A DNA stretch of 51,211 bases, from assembly GCF_042652925.1 (NCBI RefSeq), contig NZ_JBHSHC010000137.1, positions 1-51,211 of the forward strand. The letters are read 5' to 3'. This DNA comes from Effusibacillus consociatus. Lineage in GTDB: Bacteria; Bacillota; Bacilli; Tumebacillales; Effusibacillaceae. Positions 8,143 to 16,136 of this stretch are shown piece by piece (positions within the stretch are counted from its first letter, which is position 1; the number at the start of each line of letters is the position of its first letter). The notes beneath the pieces are model-generated. The model did no database searches and was not told the origin of the DNA. It saw nothing but the letters and a program-made list of their open reading frames with translations. The position numbers were made by a program, and so were the translations under genes.

Positions 8143-10090
8143 TTCTCAATCCCTCCATTTCTAAAATTTCTTGAATTTTTCCATAGACGGTAAAAAATCG
8201 TTCCCTTCGATCAGCCGATAATTTCCCCTCCGACATCCAAAACCGTAACTCATCGCTCAACCGGCCTAAAGGGTCCGCTTGAAACCGTTCAGCCATCATC
8301 ATCTGATGTTTAAACCCGTCTTTCAAACGTGACTGTGACAGTTCCGGAACCACCTGCAAATAAAGATCGTGAAGCTGCAATTGTGTTTCTGTATCGAACT
8401 CTTTCCCGTTGATTACCAACACCGATTTATTTTGAATCACTTGCTGAGGATGCGGCAGGGAAAGATAATAGTAAGGTCCCGCTTTACCGCCGATCTCCGT
8501 CAACCAGCTTAGCAATTGGCGAGTAGCATACCAATTTTGATTAAACCGTTTTTGGACATCATCATCCAGCCCCGGCAAAACAAAGAGTAAAAGCTGCCTT
8601 GTTCCGAACTCTATCGGAAAGAGATACGCTTCCCCTCCATCATTGCCTCGAAACATAGATTTTAGATTTTGAAACTTCGACTGCGAAAAAAACCAATCCA
8701 TGTCATCTAAAAGTTCACTGGATTCCATTTTTATGTCTTTGTTAGGTTTGGCAAATACCCGACCGGACTGCTCCTCAAACGTCTTAATCATTTCCTCGAT
8801 TTCGTTACCCGTGTAGGAACCGTAATGAAACACCACATTGCCTTGTCGGGGAACCTGGCCCATACCCGCTCCTTTAGATCCGGTGAACTTGATGTTTAAA
8901 TATGCGTACAGTGCACAGTTAAGGCAAATCCTTTTTTCATTGTTACCGCGATTTATCGAGTGATTATGAAACTTGCTAAACGAATCGGAAGCAAGGATCG
9001 TGGCCCCTTGCAATTTTGCCGGATAACATCCGCAAAGCAGACAACTTTCTTCTGTTGATTCGGATTGAACATCCGAAACCGACCTTCCTGCAATCGTCAC
9101 ACCTGCTGCAAGCTGATTCATTAACTTCTCAGGAGTCTCATCAAGGAAGACCCCCTTCTCGCGATGGTAGCGAAATAGCCAATCGGATATGGCATCCTCT
9201 TCGGGGTTACTTGATTCGATCGAGTCGGCAAAGTGCTGCAGTGCTCTTTTAAATACCTGCTTTAAACCATCTGGATAATAAGCAGGGTCCCCTTTTTGAA
9301 ACAACTTGCTTTGGATCAGGTTTTTGGTTTCCGGGTCGGTAAAATCCGTTCCTGCTGGGAGATTGAAAGCTGCGATCATTTCTTTCGGTTCAATTACATG
9401 ATATTCCGCAACAAGTCGGCGCAGAAAATTGGGGCAGCTTTGCACATCTCCCGTACCACCGCTCGTCTGTCCATAGAAAAAGCTGAAATTTGCTGTGAAA
9501 TTGGCAATTTGCTTTTGCCAATCCCCTGACTCCAACATTTCCAACAGATATTGCCTGATGCGTCGCTCTAGTTTTCTCGCATAACCAATCGGGACGATCA
9601 TCAACGGGAAGGGTTGAATGTTGCTTTTAAAATAGTTTTGCAACATCGTGGAGAATCGCCCGTAATAACCTTTGCCCGCGTATTCGTCAGTTTCACCGTC
9701 TGAGGGTTCGGAAAAATAAAGATCCTCAAGCCCGTCGATCCAGCTATTCTTAATTTTTTCGATCAGATCATTCAATGACGTCACTGTGTGAACCAGAAAA
9801 TAATATGAACTCAGATCGTTAAACACGGGAAGAACGTCAATATCCAATTCCGATTCCAATGTATGTTTCATTGCTAATCCGAGGTAAGCGTTAAACAGCA
9901 CATTTCCAAGAAACATCTCTTGCCGCATAATGACTGGATGATAGAGACGGATTAGATGCAAATCGCCCTGCTGACAAGGAATTTTCTTATAAGCCACCCC
10001 TTTTTCAACATCGTTAACGATGGATTGGGCATCCACGCCACTCCCGTGCTTTTTCAGAAATTCTTCAACCTCCGCTTGCAAAGAGCGCAT
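8132..10090 (-). CDS. cas10d: Cas10d (Csc3) core subunit, without HD domain
   Basis: A 652-residue large subunit of the type I-D effector. A zinc-finger-like cluster is clear: Cys350, Cys353 and Cys355, then CLNC with Cys389 and Cys392, separated by SDSFSKFHNHSI, as in Csc3/Cas10d. No GGDD cyclase motif is present, which is normal for Cas10d. Typical Cas10d proteins are near 950-1000 residues and carry an N-terminal HD nuclease. Here the N-terminus starts directly with the non-HD part, and the HD domain is the preceding gene, ending 13 bp before this one starts. The ATG at 10090 has a near-perfect ribosome binding site, GGAGGTGATACA, which argues that the split is real and not an error. Role: PAM sensing, DNA unwinding and recruitment of the nuclease-helicase. 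Confidence 0.85.
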   Translation of the reverse strand: MRSLQAEVEEFLKKHGSGVDAQSIVNDVEKGVAYKKIPCQQGDLHLIRLYHPVIMRQEMFLGNVLFNAYLGLAMKHTLESELDIDVLPVFNDLSSYYFLVHTVTSLNDLIEKIKNSWIDGLEDLYFSEPSDGETDEYAGKGYYGRFSTMLQNYFKSNIQPFPLMIVPIGYARKLERRIRQYLLEMLESGDWQKQIANFTANFSFFYGQTSGGTGDVQSCPNFLRRLVAEYHVIEPKEMIAAFNLPAGTDFTDPETKNLIQSKLFQKGDPAYYPDGLKQVFKRALQHFADSIESSNPEEDAISDWLFRYHREKGVFLDETPEKLMNQLAAGVTIAGRSVSDVQSESTEESCLLCGCYPAKLQGATILASDSFSKFHNHSINRGNNEKRICLNCALYAYLNIKFTGSKGAGMGQVPRQGNVVFHYGSYTGNEIEEMIKTFEEQSGRVFAKPNKDIKMESSELLDDMDWFFSQSKFQNLKSMFRGNDGGEAYLFPIEFGTRQLLLFVLPGLDDDVQKRFNQNWYATRQLLSWLTEIGGKAGPYYYLSLPHPQQVIQNKSVLVINGKEFDTETQLQLHDLYLQVVPELSQSRLKDGFKHQMMMAERFQADPLGRLSDELRFWMSEGKLSADRRERFFTVYGKIQEILEMEGLRNAN

Positions 10091-10103
10091 TGTATCACCT
10101 CCG

Positions 10104-10820
10104 TCACGCTATTAACAGTTCAAGCAAATCCAATGGGATCCGAATATTGTGGTCTTCTTCCTTCACCTGAAGCAATTGTGCCTTACGTGCCACAAGATAA
10201 TGCTTCCAATCATCAGGATGTTGTGTTTTACGAATGTCAGTAAGATTGTCCCGTCCGGTTGCCAATTGTTCGGAATGCAGCATATCCGCAAAAATCACCG
10301 CTCCCCCAAGGGGATAATAACGAATCAGCAAATCAGTCAAAGTAATCCTTCGTTCCTCTCTCGAATGCATTTGGGTCCACTCACGCCGCGCATACCAAGT
10401 TCCATCTTCAAGAGCACTATAAAATAATCCGTGATGAGTAACTGCAAACGCAAACAGGTCTGACAAATCATTCGAGGTCACCATGCTACAGGCAAGCTCG
10501 TCAGCAATCCATTCGGCAACTTGATCGGCCTCAGCCAGAACTTCCCGATAAAAATCAAATGTTTGCGCCTCATGCTTGACCCGTTTCATTTGAATGCCCG
10601 GAGCAGCCCGTAACAAAACCTGAAAATCCGGGTTCAGCTTTCCGATGTCGTGAAAAAACGCTCCTAGCCGCACCATAGATGCCTTATCCACTGGATACCC
10701 CTTGGTATGAAGGATCATATGATCGACAATTTGCAATACGCCAAAGCAATGATCAAATAAACTTATTTTTGGAGTTGATTTGGCGTCCGCTTTTTTCATT
10801 CGTTCAATAATTGCAATCAA
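10104..10820 (-). CDS. cas3'': Stand-alone HD nuclease (Cas3'' / Cas10d HD part)
   Basis: A 238-residue HD-family metal-dependent nuclease. Motifs are in order: FFHDIGKLN with His57 and Asp58, KHEAQTF with His83, THHG with His129-His130 and IFADM with Asp179. In type I-D this domain cuts the displaced DNA strand and is normally fused to the N-terminus of Cas10d. Here it is a separate gene between the helicase and the Cas10d core. The TTG start at 10820 overlaps the TGA of the helicase gene (TTGA) with GGTGGAAGC just upstream, so translation is coupled to the helicase. An ATG seven codons further in has no better site. The adjacent positions suggest that helicase and HD act together, as separate Cas3' and Cas3'' do in type I-A. 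Confidence 0.9.
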   Translation of the reverse strand: MIAIIERMKKADAKSTPKISLFDHCFGVLQIVDHMILHTKGYPVDKASMVRLGAFFHDIGKLNPDFQVLLRAAPGIQMKRVKHEAQTFDFYREVLAEADQVAEWIADELACSMVTSNDLSDLFAFAVTHHGLFYSALEDGTWYARREWTQMHSREERRITLTDLLIRYYPLGGAVIFADMLHSEQLATGRDNLTDIRKTQHPDDWKHYLVARKAQLLQVKEEDHNIRIPLDLLELLIA

Positions 10821-13624
10821 GCTTCCACCAACCTTCTGTACAATTCCGCGCAGGCTCCGGCAAGCCGATCAATCGCAATATGACCGATGGACCGATTTTT
10901 AGCTCCGTAATCACTATAACTTTGAACCAATAGTTCCTGTTCGAACCGTTTCCAATACACCGCATTTTCTTCTATACTATCGTCGGCAATTCTTGGTTGT
11001 AGCAGGAACATCTGATTTCTTAAAATAATATCTGTGCCCTCTGCATCGACCACTGGATTGACAACGCTCTCATCTGTCCTGCGAACAAGAAAGATATCCC
11101 CGATTCCCAATATGTACCGGTTGACCCGGGGATTTGACTTCACTACTTCCAAGTATGGACGAATCTGTTCAGCATTTTCTTTTTTCAAAATCATGTTGAC
11201 AATGTCAGGCCTGTTTAAATAACAATGAACTGTCTTTGAATAGTCAAAATTCCCCTTATACGGAGGCACACTCTGCAGCAACAGTCTTGGATAGATTCCA
11301 TGTAAAGTGCCCTTATGCCAATAAACTAAAATGGACATATTACGCAAAGTTCTTTCCTGATCGACAAAAACGTCATACTTCCAGGGTAAATAAATCAATT
11401 CATCAAAATAAACATCCGCTTTTGCAACAGAAAAGGGTCCGCTTGCAGCGCGTAACCGATCCGAGGGAACTTGGGCAAGAACTTGAAAAGGCTCGCGACC
11501 AATGCCTGTATCAAGAAGTTCAATCTGTGGAAGAGTACTTCGCAGCCCATAGAGAAAACCACTTTTTTCTAACAAAAGCCGCTCAAAATTGCCTTGTTTG
11601 GGGGCTATGATCTGTCCTACTTCTCCCAATCGCCTTGTAACGTTCGCTTGCAAGATCTCTAGATAGGGGGAAGATTCCAAATGTTCACGTTTTGGCAGGA
11701 GACAATTCATATACTGGGAAAACTCTTCCCGGCTACAGGTCTGGACGTCATTGAAGGTTTGGCGAAATCCTCCGTAAAGAGACCCGTTTTTTGTTACAAG
11801 GATAACCCGATCCTGCCCTCCACCGCGTCTGCCCACTCTGCCAAAACGCTGCAAAAAAGAACTGCCTGTACAATCTTCAGTTATTAACAAGTCGGCATCG
11901 AAATCCACCCCCGCCTCCACAGCACTTGTAGAAATCAAGATTGCCTGAGAAACTTCCTTTGATTGAAACGCCTGAATCAGCCCTCTACGGGAGTTTTTGG
12001 TCATACTTCCCGTATAAAGGATGACTGGAATATTCGTTCCCTTGAGTAATCGAATATGTTGGGTTTTAACCTTTTGTTTACTTACCAAGTGCTCAAATAG
12101 AGTGTCGAATGGGATGGCTAACTTATTACAATCTTCTATCAGATTAACCACGGATATGGTCCGCATAGGAATATGTACCATCTGCTGAACATTTATTCCA
12201 ATCCTTTGCAAAGGGATGGTACAAGTCATGAAAGATTTTTCTATTTCAGAGGCGACGGCTTTCAGCCATCGAGACTCAGAAATCTGCTTCAACCAATTTG
12301 TCCATTCGACAACCGTCTGTTCCACTTCTTCCCGATCTTCTGCCAGAACTTGAATACTTTGCTCCCATTCCTTTTGTAATACATCACCATAATTCTCGAT
12401 TGTTTGGATATACGAATGAAAGTGTAATGACCCGATCTGATTTAACCCGTAGTTGTGCTTATGCAATTTTCCATCAGGCTTGAACGGAAGTTTTTGGAAA
12501 CTGTGCTGGTTGAAGAAATCTATTGATTCGGCACGCAGGTCAGCAATGGCCCGATTAATTACGGCGGTACCCAACTCGGCAAGAAAAGCAGAAGTTAAAC
12601 GAACGACCGAATTCTCTGGGAGCAATTTAAAGAACACTACGTTATTCTCCTCATATACTTCCAGCCATTTTTTGATTCCTGCATCGTCTGCCCCAATCGC
12701 CATCATGGCGTGGATAACATCTTGGCACGCAACCAGACCAAATTGTTTGTAAAACATTTGCAGCACTGTCGAATTGTTTTGATCAGTACAATCATAAAAA
12801 ATCTGATGGGCTCTTTTGGCCGAATTCAGTACAAGAATCATGCGATGAAAATTCTCGGAAGCTTCTCTAGACAGCAAATCTCTCCAATAGACCAAATCTT
12901 TCTTATCTGTAAACTCTGTACGAAACTGTACATTTCCGACTTTTGACCGTCCAAAAATCTGTTTGCCTCTTGAGAGACGGTCAACTACATTGGTAGGCGT
13001 GGCAGTGAGTATGTGACTACGTATTGGGCTACGGTGGAGAAAACGGGAACGAATCTCTTGAATTCGATCCAAAAATGATTTCAGGTTATATCCCATCAAT
13101 CCCGACAACAAATGTGCTTCATCAATGACTACGTCATCCACGTGACATAAGCCGTAGAAAAGAACAGGACTGTACTTCACATTCTTTTCAAGAAACCAAT
13201 AAATCGCGTCAGGAGTGGCAACAAGAACCGGTTTCACCATTTGTGAAATCAATTCGCTTCGACTCATACCTCCATAGATATATCCTATTTGATCACCATA
13301 TCCAACAAGGGACGCTACCTTTCGGATCGTCTCCAACTGATCCTCTAACAAAGCCAGTGTTGGATACAGGAACAGCACTTTATTCGAAGAACCATTTTTT
13401 ATCCTTAAAAGAAGAGGAATGACAACCGCCAAAGTTTTCCCGGCAGCAGTTCCCGCCACCAGCACACACTCCTCCCCTTTTCGCAAAAGCTGGAATGCTT
13501 GATATTGGTGGTGAAAGGGATATATCTTGTTGTTTCCTATGTAGTCTTGAAAGAGACGAACTTCTTCACCATTCGCTCCCAGTTCCTGTTCTGGCGGCTC
13601 GTTAGTAATCGTCACCCACTCCAC
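10817..13624 (-). CDS. cas3': Cas3' superfamily 2 helicase (type I-D, no HD domain)
   Basis: A 935-residue DEAH-box helicase that would unwind and feed target DNA after R-loop formation. Motifs are in order: Walker A AGTAAGKT, DEAH in VIDEAHLLSG, TATPT (motif III), and LQRFGRVGRRGG (motif VI). No HD domain is fused; that is the next gene. The open frame reaches 13666, but a GTG at 13624 is preceded by AAGGGGGGC at good spacing, and a TATAAT box at 13653-13658 lies inside the longer frame, so the upstream ATG codons would precede the transcript start. I therefore prefer 13624. It is the first gene of the interference operon cas3'-cas3''-cas10d-cas11-csc2-csc1, all joined by overlaps or gaps under 15 bp. 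Confidence 0.9.
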   Translation of the reverse strand: MEWVTITNEPPEQELGANGEEVRLFQDYIGNNKIYPFHHQYQAFQLLRKGEECVLVAGTAAGKTLAVVIPLLLRIKNGSSNKVLFLYPTLALLEDQLETIRKVASLVGYGDQIGYIYGGMSRSELISQMVKPVLVATPDAIYWFLEKNVKYSPVLFYGLCHVDDVVIDEAHLLSGLMGYNLKSFLDRIQEIRSRFLHRSPIRSHILTATPTNVVDRLSRGKQIFGRSKVGNVQFRTEFTDKKDLVYWRDLLSREASENFHRMILVLNSAKRAHQIFYDCTDQNNSTVLQMFYKQFGLVACQDVIHAMMAIGADDAGIKKWLEVYEENNVVFFKLLPENSVVRLTSAFLAELGTAVINRAIADLRAESIDFFNQHSFQKLPFKPDGKLHKHNYGLNQIGSLHFHSYIQTIENYGDVLQKEWEQSIQVLAEDREEVEQTVVEWTNWLKQISESRWLKAVASEIEKSFMTCTIPLQRIGINVQQMVHIPMRTISVVNLIEDCNKLAIPFDTLFEHLVSKQKVKTQHIRLLKGTNIPVILYTGSMTKNSRRGLIQAFQSKEVSQAILISTSAVEAGVDFDADLLITEDCTGSSFLQRFGRVGRRGGGQDRVILVTKNGSLYGGFRQTFNDVQTCSREEFSQYMNCLLPKREHLESSPYLEILQANVTRRLGEVGQIIAPKQGNFERLLLEKSGFLYGLRSTLPQIELLDTGIGREPFQVLAQVPSDRLRAASGPFSVAKADVYFDELIYLPWKYDVFVDQERTLRNMSILVYWHKGTLHGIYPRLLLQSVPPYKGNFDYSKTVHCYLNRPDIVNMILKKENAEQIRPYLEVVKSNPRVNRYILGIGDIFLVRRTDESVVNPVVDAEGTDIILRNQMFLLQPRIADDSIEENAVYWKRFEQELLVQSYSDYGAKNRSIGHIAIDRLAGACAELYRRLVEA

Positions 13625-13652
13625 AACGTTGCCCCCCTTCCTGTTCATGCTC

Positions 13653-13706
13653 ATTATAACCAGCAAAGGTGACGTGTACGGTCACTCTAAAAATTACCAG
13701 TAATTT
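13653..13706 (-). promoter_or_regulatory. Promoter and two operator-like dyads of the cas3'-csc1 operon
   Basis: In the 84 bp between the WYL gene and cas3' there is a perfect TATAAT box at 13653-13658 (minus strand) without a good -35 hexamer. A 17-bp dyad, GTGAC-7-GTCAC, at 13669-13685 covers where the -35 would be. A second, almost perfect dyad (AAATTAC-CA-GTAATTT) lies at 13691-13706, 2 bp past the WYL stop codon. A missing -35 replaced by a dyad suggests control by a dimeric regulator, and the adjacent WYL protein is the obvious candidate. That link is inference. Confidence 0.65.
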
Positions 13707-13708
13707 CT

Positions 13709-14683
13709 TTATCCACCGTACTTCTCCATCATTTTTTTGATCTCAAACTTTATTTCCTCACGTAATTCTTGAGGTCCAACCACTTCAACTTCGCTTCCAT
13801 ACTGCATAATCCAACGTTTAATGCTATTCAAGCCCGATGCCTGAAAGTGCATGACGATTTCGCCGTTTGGTTGATCGTAAACTTTTTGGCTTGCATGCCA
13901 AATTCGTTCTCGAATGTAAGGAGCTTGTCTGGCAGAAAAACGCAACGTGATTTCATACACCCGATCGCCTCGTTCTTCAAACAGACTGTCCCTCATGTAA
14001 TGTTCGACATCAAATTCATCACGAATAAATCTTTCATTCGTTACTTGCAGAGACCGAACACGTTGTAAAGCGAACATACGCATGCTGTTCCGATTATGAC
14101 AGTAGGCGATTACATACCAGATTCCTCGACTTTTACGCAGATGGTATGGATTGATCTTACGCCCGTCGGTAATTTGTGAAGAAAAAGAATCGTAAACAAT
14201 TTCGACGACGCACCTTTGTTCAATAGCGCTTACCAATGAAAGAAACTGTTCACGAAGATTTCCCGTCTGAAAACTCTCTTGCGCAGAGGAAATTATTTCA
14301 TTCCAATCGTCGGTATCGATGCTAAGTTCATCCGGTAGTAAACACGATATTTTTTCCATACTTGAAAGCATGGCATCGCGGACTATCGGATCGCCAATCT
14401 GTCCAGAGAATGCTAACGCCATTCCAAGAGCCAATTTTTCTTGACTGTTTAGATTGAAAGGAAGTAACGGAAAAGTATCCCGGCTGTAATAATAGCCCCC
14501 TCGACTTTTGTCGTACTCGATCGATGCTCCCAAGCTATCCCGTAACATATCAATGTCTCGCTGAATCGTCCGGGAACTGACTTCCAACCTTTCAGCCAGT
14601 TGCTGCCGTGAAGGATAACATTTTTGCAACAGCAATTGATGAATTTTATACAATCTTGGCCACACATGGCGCTCGATGGTCAT
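13709..14683 (-). CDS. WYL-domain transcriptional regulator of the cas locus
   Basis: A 324-residue regulator. Residues 8-60 form a winged helix-turn-helix of the HTH_11/DeoR kind (SRQQLAERLEVSSRTIQRDI). The middle carries a WYL-type ligand-binding region, with RKINPYHLRKSRGIWYVIAY near residues 175-195 and RMFALQRVRSLQVT after it, followed by a WCX-like C-terminus. WYL proteins are common next to CRISPR-Cas and other defence genes and are thought to sense nucleic acids or nucleotides. The ATG at 14683 is preceded by GAGGTGTGAGAT. It lies directly upstream of the cas3' operon, whose promoter contains two dyads. Its own 5' region carries two degenerate copies of the CRISPR repeat in crRNA sense. 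Confidence 0.88.
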   Translation of the reverse strand: MTIERHVWPRLYKIHQLLLQKCYPSRQQLAERLEVSSRTIQRDIDMLRDSLGASIEYDKSRGGYYYSRDTFPLLPFNLNSQEKLALGMALAFSGQIGDPIVRDAMLSSMEKISCLLPDELSIDTDDWNEIISSAQESFQTGNLREQFLSLVSAIEQRCVVEIVYDSFSSQITDGRKINPYHLRKSRGIWYVIAYCHNRNSMRMFALQRVRSLQVTNERFIRDEFDVEHYMRDSLFEERGDRVYEITLRFSARQAPYIRERIWHASQKVYDQPNGEIVMHFQASGLNSIKRWIMQYGSEVEVVGPQELREEIKFEIKKMMEKYGG

Positions 14684-14730
14684 ATCTCACACCTCACATG
14701 TAAGATTCTGCATCAACTATGGATTTTCCT

Positions 14731-14760
14731 TCCAAGTGTCCCCTAAGACGGGTCAGTTCA
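14731..14760 (-). repeat. Degenerate CRISPR repeat 1 in the WYL gene leader
   Basis: In crRNA sense this reads CTGACCCG, then TCTT, then AGGGGACACTTGGAAG. The blocks GACCCG and AGGGGAC are the two stem arms of the array repeat, with a shorter loop between. The stem lies about 55 bp upstream of the WYL start codon, so it would be in the mRNA leader if transcription starts further upstream. Resemblance outside the stem is weak. Confidence 0.5.
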
Positions 14761-14775
14761 GCTGTTTCAAATTAT

Positions 14776-14804
14776 CTTTCAGTCCTCAATATTTGAGTCA
14801 TTTC
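14776..14804 (-). repeat. Degenerate CRISPR repeat 2 in the WYL gene leader
   Basis: In crRNA sense it ends GAGGACTGAAAG, so the last 10 bases (GGACTGAAAG), including the complete 8-nt handle ACTGAAAG, are identical to the array repeat. GACTC replaces GACCC in the 5' arm, and TTGAG replaces the 3' arm, so the stem CTCAA/TTGAG is kept with compensating changes. The following 36-40 bases towards the WYL gene could act as a spacer-like guide. This layout matches described single-repeat crRNA-like regulators near cas operons, but the target is not known. Confidence 0.6.
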
Positions 14805-14879
14805 AATGAAAATAAGCTTTGAATTGAATATTTAGGGAGGGGAGGATATACCACGTTTACCTGCTCATTTATAATCAAG

Positions 14880-14957
14880 GTTCTTCGTGCAATACTTTAT
14901 AGGTAGTGCTTCACCACTACCCTAAACCAGGTCTTCCGGCGATCGGGGGACCTTTTT
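14880..14957 (+). ncRNA. Candidate small RNA with two hairpins and a terminator
   Basis: On the plus strand, opposite to all flanking genes, there is a hairpin GGTAGTG/CACTACC (14902-14921) and then a hairpin AGGTC...GACCT with inner CCG/CGG pairs (14929-14953) followed by a run of T, a good intrinsic terminator. No gene on the plus strand lies upstream to need a terminator. A TATAAT box at 14870-14875 gives a plausible start near 14881, although no -35 is seen. The product would be about 75 nt. Confidence 0.5.
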
Positions 14958-14997
14958 GTTATTAGCGCCAAACACTACAAGTAAGGCAATAGGTCCT

Positions 14998-15029
14998 AAT
15001 TTGAAGTAGACAACTCTTTACTTCAAATT
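14998..15029. repeat. 11-bp perfect inverted repeat downstream of cas6
   Basis: AATTTGAAGTA (14998-15008) and TACTTCAAATT (15019-15029) pair perfectly around a 10-nt loop. No T-run follows on either strand, so it is not a standard terminator. It could be a protein binding site, an mRNA 3' end stabiliser for cas6, or the relic end of an inserted element. The rest of 14958-15162 holds no gene or recognised signal. Confidence 0.6.
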
Positions 15030-15162
15030 CACATGCCACCTCCCTCTAATCCGTCCCATCCCTAATTCATTCGTATGCCGGATATCGGAAGAAATGCTGC
15101 ATAGATAAATTTTTTAGCTTTTTTATATTATAGGTTGGATTTGTTCTCTACCAGGTAAGTAA

Positions 15163-16122
15163 TTACCACCACACACATCGGATTTGCCCAAGGCCAAAAA
15201 CGGCTTGTTTTGAGGCGTGGACTAGTTCACCCGCCAAGAGAAAAGGTACAAATGGTTCTAAATCCCCTTTGTAAGTGGCTTGTCCAATATATCCGCCCAA
15301 GCTCATTTTCGAATCCTGACGGGACGAGTATCTATCAAGATCTACCCACTTTGTATCTTGTGTGATGATCTCGACCGCTTCCGCTTTCTTCACCAGATCA
15401 GTAAAATCAATATTCAGACTGACTCCATGATGAAAGTAGAGGAGGCTGGATAATCGTCTCATTAAAGAGCGAAAGACAATATGAAAATCCGCTTTATTGG
15501 TGAATCGTCCTTGCCACTTGGTTCGAAAAGGGGTTTCAAAATGAATGGTTACTTGCCCCGAATCGACCATTTTGATTTTTTCAGTTAATGTTTCGCCCGT
15601 AAATGTGACTGACTTATTCGATAAGCGTCTAGTTGTCCCATCAAAAAGGACATACGAAAGATTTGAATGGATCTCCAAGCCTTCCACATTCAACAATTTT
15701 ACAGGGGTTCTTCCGATCCCGATTCCGCTTTCCGTCAGTCGGTCAAAAGTATAAACAAAATACGGAAAATACTTGATTGCCTCTCCCATCAACAACAGAT
15801 GAAATGACAATGTTTCACCTGGCTTGTAACGCGTCTTTCCGTCCACATGTTCACGTAAAATATATGGGCGCGGAATACTTTCAAATTTGCGTTGGATTTC
15901 GGCTTCCGAACTGGAACGAGTCATAAAAATATAGGGAAAAGCGCATGTGTTTCGTTTGGGGCATACCTCACATTCCACAGCAGGGTGTGTACATACCAGG
16001 GATTTAAAAACCTGACCAAAGCCACCTCGTAAGGCTGCCGTTTTAAAACTCGGCAGCTCCAATCCCCGCTCCCCGACCTGTAACGTAAATCGATACTTTG
16101 CAACTCTCAACTCTTCAAACAA
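15163..16122 (-). CDS. cas6: Cas6 pre-crRNA endoribonuclease
   Basis: A 319-residue RAMP-fold protein that would bind the hairpin of each CRISPR repeat and cut at its 3' base to release crRNAs. It shows the layout of the Cas6 family found in I-D and III loci: an N-terminal RAMP domain, a Cys-rich segment CEVCPKRNTCAFPYIF (about residues 51-66), and a C-terminal glycine-rich end (GQATYKGDL, then AVFGLGQIRCVWW). The start is TTG at 16122, supported by GGGAGG 8 bp upstream at 16131-16136; no ATG competes. Directly upstream of that ribosome binding site is a clear copy of the core of the CRISPR repeat hairpin, so Cas6 may bind its own mRNA. It is separated from the cas3' operon by 480 bp and the WYL gene. 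Confidence 0.88.
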   Translation of the reverse strand: MFEELRVAKYRFTLQVGERGLELPSFKTAALRGGFGQVFKSLVCTHPAVECEVCPKRNTCAFPYIFMTRSSSEAEIQRKFESIPRPYILREHVDGKTRYKPGETLSFHLLLMGEAIKYFPYFVYTFDRLTESGIGIGRTPVKLLNVEGLEIHSNLSYVLFDGTTRRLSNKSVTFTGETLTEKIKMVDSGQVTIHFETPFRTKWQGRFTNKADFHIVFRSLMRRLSSLLYFHHGVSLNIDFTDLVKKAEAVEIITQDTKWVDLDRYSSRQDSKMSLGGYIGQATYKGDLEPFVPFLLAGELVHASKQAVFGLGQIRCVWW

Positions 16123-16136
16123 ATTTACTTCCTCCC

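Noticed and set aside
8132..10090. Assignment as type III Cas10 with cyclic oligoadenylate synthesis
   Set aside because: No GGDD motif is present, no CARF effector gene is in the window, and the partners are Csc1/Csc2-like with a Cas3' helicase.
7495..10820. Idea that the Cas10d split is caused by frameshift errors
   Set aside because: Each part has its own start with a good ribosome binding site and short overlaps or gaps typical of operons, and motifs are complete in each part.
10817..13666. Longer cas3' start at 13666 or 13654
   Set aside because: These codons lie upstream of or within the TATAAT box and have no ribosome binding site; the GTG at 13624 has AAGGGGGGC at proper spacing.
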